A stretch of DNA of 51,343 bases, from NCBI GenBank assembly GCA_902570715.1, contig CACFZB010000003.1, positions 1 to 51,343 on the forward strand, given 5' to 3'. A model generated the notes under the pieces. It saw only the letters and a program-made list of their open reading frames with translations, was not told where the DNA came from and did not search any database. This document shows positions 50,824 through 51,343 of this stretch, piece after piece; within the stretch, counting starts at the first letter, position 1; each line of letters starts with the position of its first letter. The translations under genes and the position numbers were made by a program. Source of the DNA: an uncultured Pelagibacteraceae bacterium. Lineage in GTDB: Bacteria > Pseudomonadota > Alphaproteobacteria > Pelagibacterales > Pelagibacteraceae.

Positions 50824-51343
50824 GCTACTTTATCGAATATAAAATCTGTAACTAAATTTAAAGGATTATACGAGTATTTTTTAATTCTAAGTTCCATCTC
50901 ATTTAGGTCAAAAATAAATTCCTTTATTTTTTTAGGTGGCCATAATGATATTTGCTTTTTGGTTATTTCTTTGTCTTTCCAAAAGATTGGTGGTTTTGCC
51001 TCCGAAATTACCTTTTCTAAATTCTTATTTTTTTGATAATTAATTGATAAATTTAGAATTTTTTTTGATTTGCTTAAAAAGGTTCTTGTAATAATTATAC
51101 AGTCTTCGTTACCAAAGTTATTTTCATTTAAAATATCTACAACTTTTTTTTTATTTTTTGCTAAACAATGATCAACTAATTCAAAGATACTATGGTTTTG
51201 ACTTAGATTTATCAATTTATTAAGATTATTTTCATCAATTTTTTTTGTCAGAGAATAAAGGCTAATTTTTTTTAACTCATTTTTAAGAAATATTCTGTCT
51301 CCATTACATTTCCTTAAGATTGTATTTATGTTTTCTCTAGAAA
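50820..51343 (-). CDS. holA: DNA polymerase III delta subunit, 5'-truncated by window edge
   Basis: Frame open to window end: SRENINTILRKCNGDRIFLKNELKKISLYSLTKKIDENNLNKLINLSQNHSIFELVD... Confidence 0.83.
   Translation of the reverse strand, partial: SRENINTILRKCNGDRIFLKNELKKISLYSLTKKIDENNLNKLINLSQNHSIFELVDHCLAKNKKKVVDILNENNFGNEDCIIITRTFLSKSKKILNLSINYQKNKNLEKVISEAKPPIFWKDKEITKKQISLWPPKKIKEFIFDLNEMELRIKKYSYNPLNLVTDFIFDKVA

Overview
This AT-rich, densely packed window looks like a SAR11 / Candidatus Pelagibacter-type alphaproteobacterial chromosome, judged from codon and amino-acid bias, tiny intergenic gaps and gene content (no database search was run). Most of it is core housekeeping: lysA(partial)-plsC, dnaA-dnaN, rpsT, a frameshifted mutM, ubiE-ubiB-coaBC-dut-moeB/thiF-like, irr-fabA-fabB-fabI, nusA-infB-rbfA-rpsO-pnp, metK-lnt-ybeY-phoH-miaB-fur-tsaB, nfuA, trpS-murJ, a malic enzyme, rsmI, rdgB, grpE-dnaK-dnaJ and dapB-nth. 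The most interesting signals are: (1) two sequences resembling the Irr iron-control element (ICE, TTTAGAA-N3-TTCTAAA), one in the irr/fabA divergent region and one just upstream of a consensus -35 box for a rubrerythrin / Fe-S oxidoreductase / DUF3501-like cluster; (2) an accessory block (sulfotransferase, PfkB kinase, 2OG oxygenase, degenerate response regulator, L,D-transpeptidase, TPR-less OGT-like glycosyltransferase) ending at a junction with a 5'-truncated parB next to holA; (3) mutM split by one extra base in an A8 tract, which could be slippage-corrected; (4) a 53-bp head-to-head overlap of tsaB and a secreted deacetylase; (5) two unannotated small membrane-protein ORFs, one overlapping a nested hairpin. 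No tRNA, rRNA, CRISPR array or IS element was recognised.
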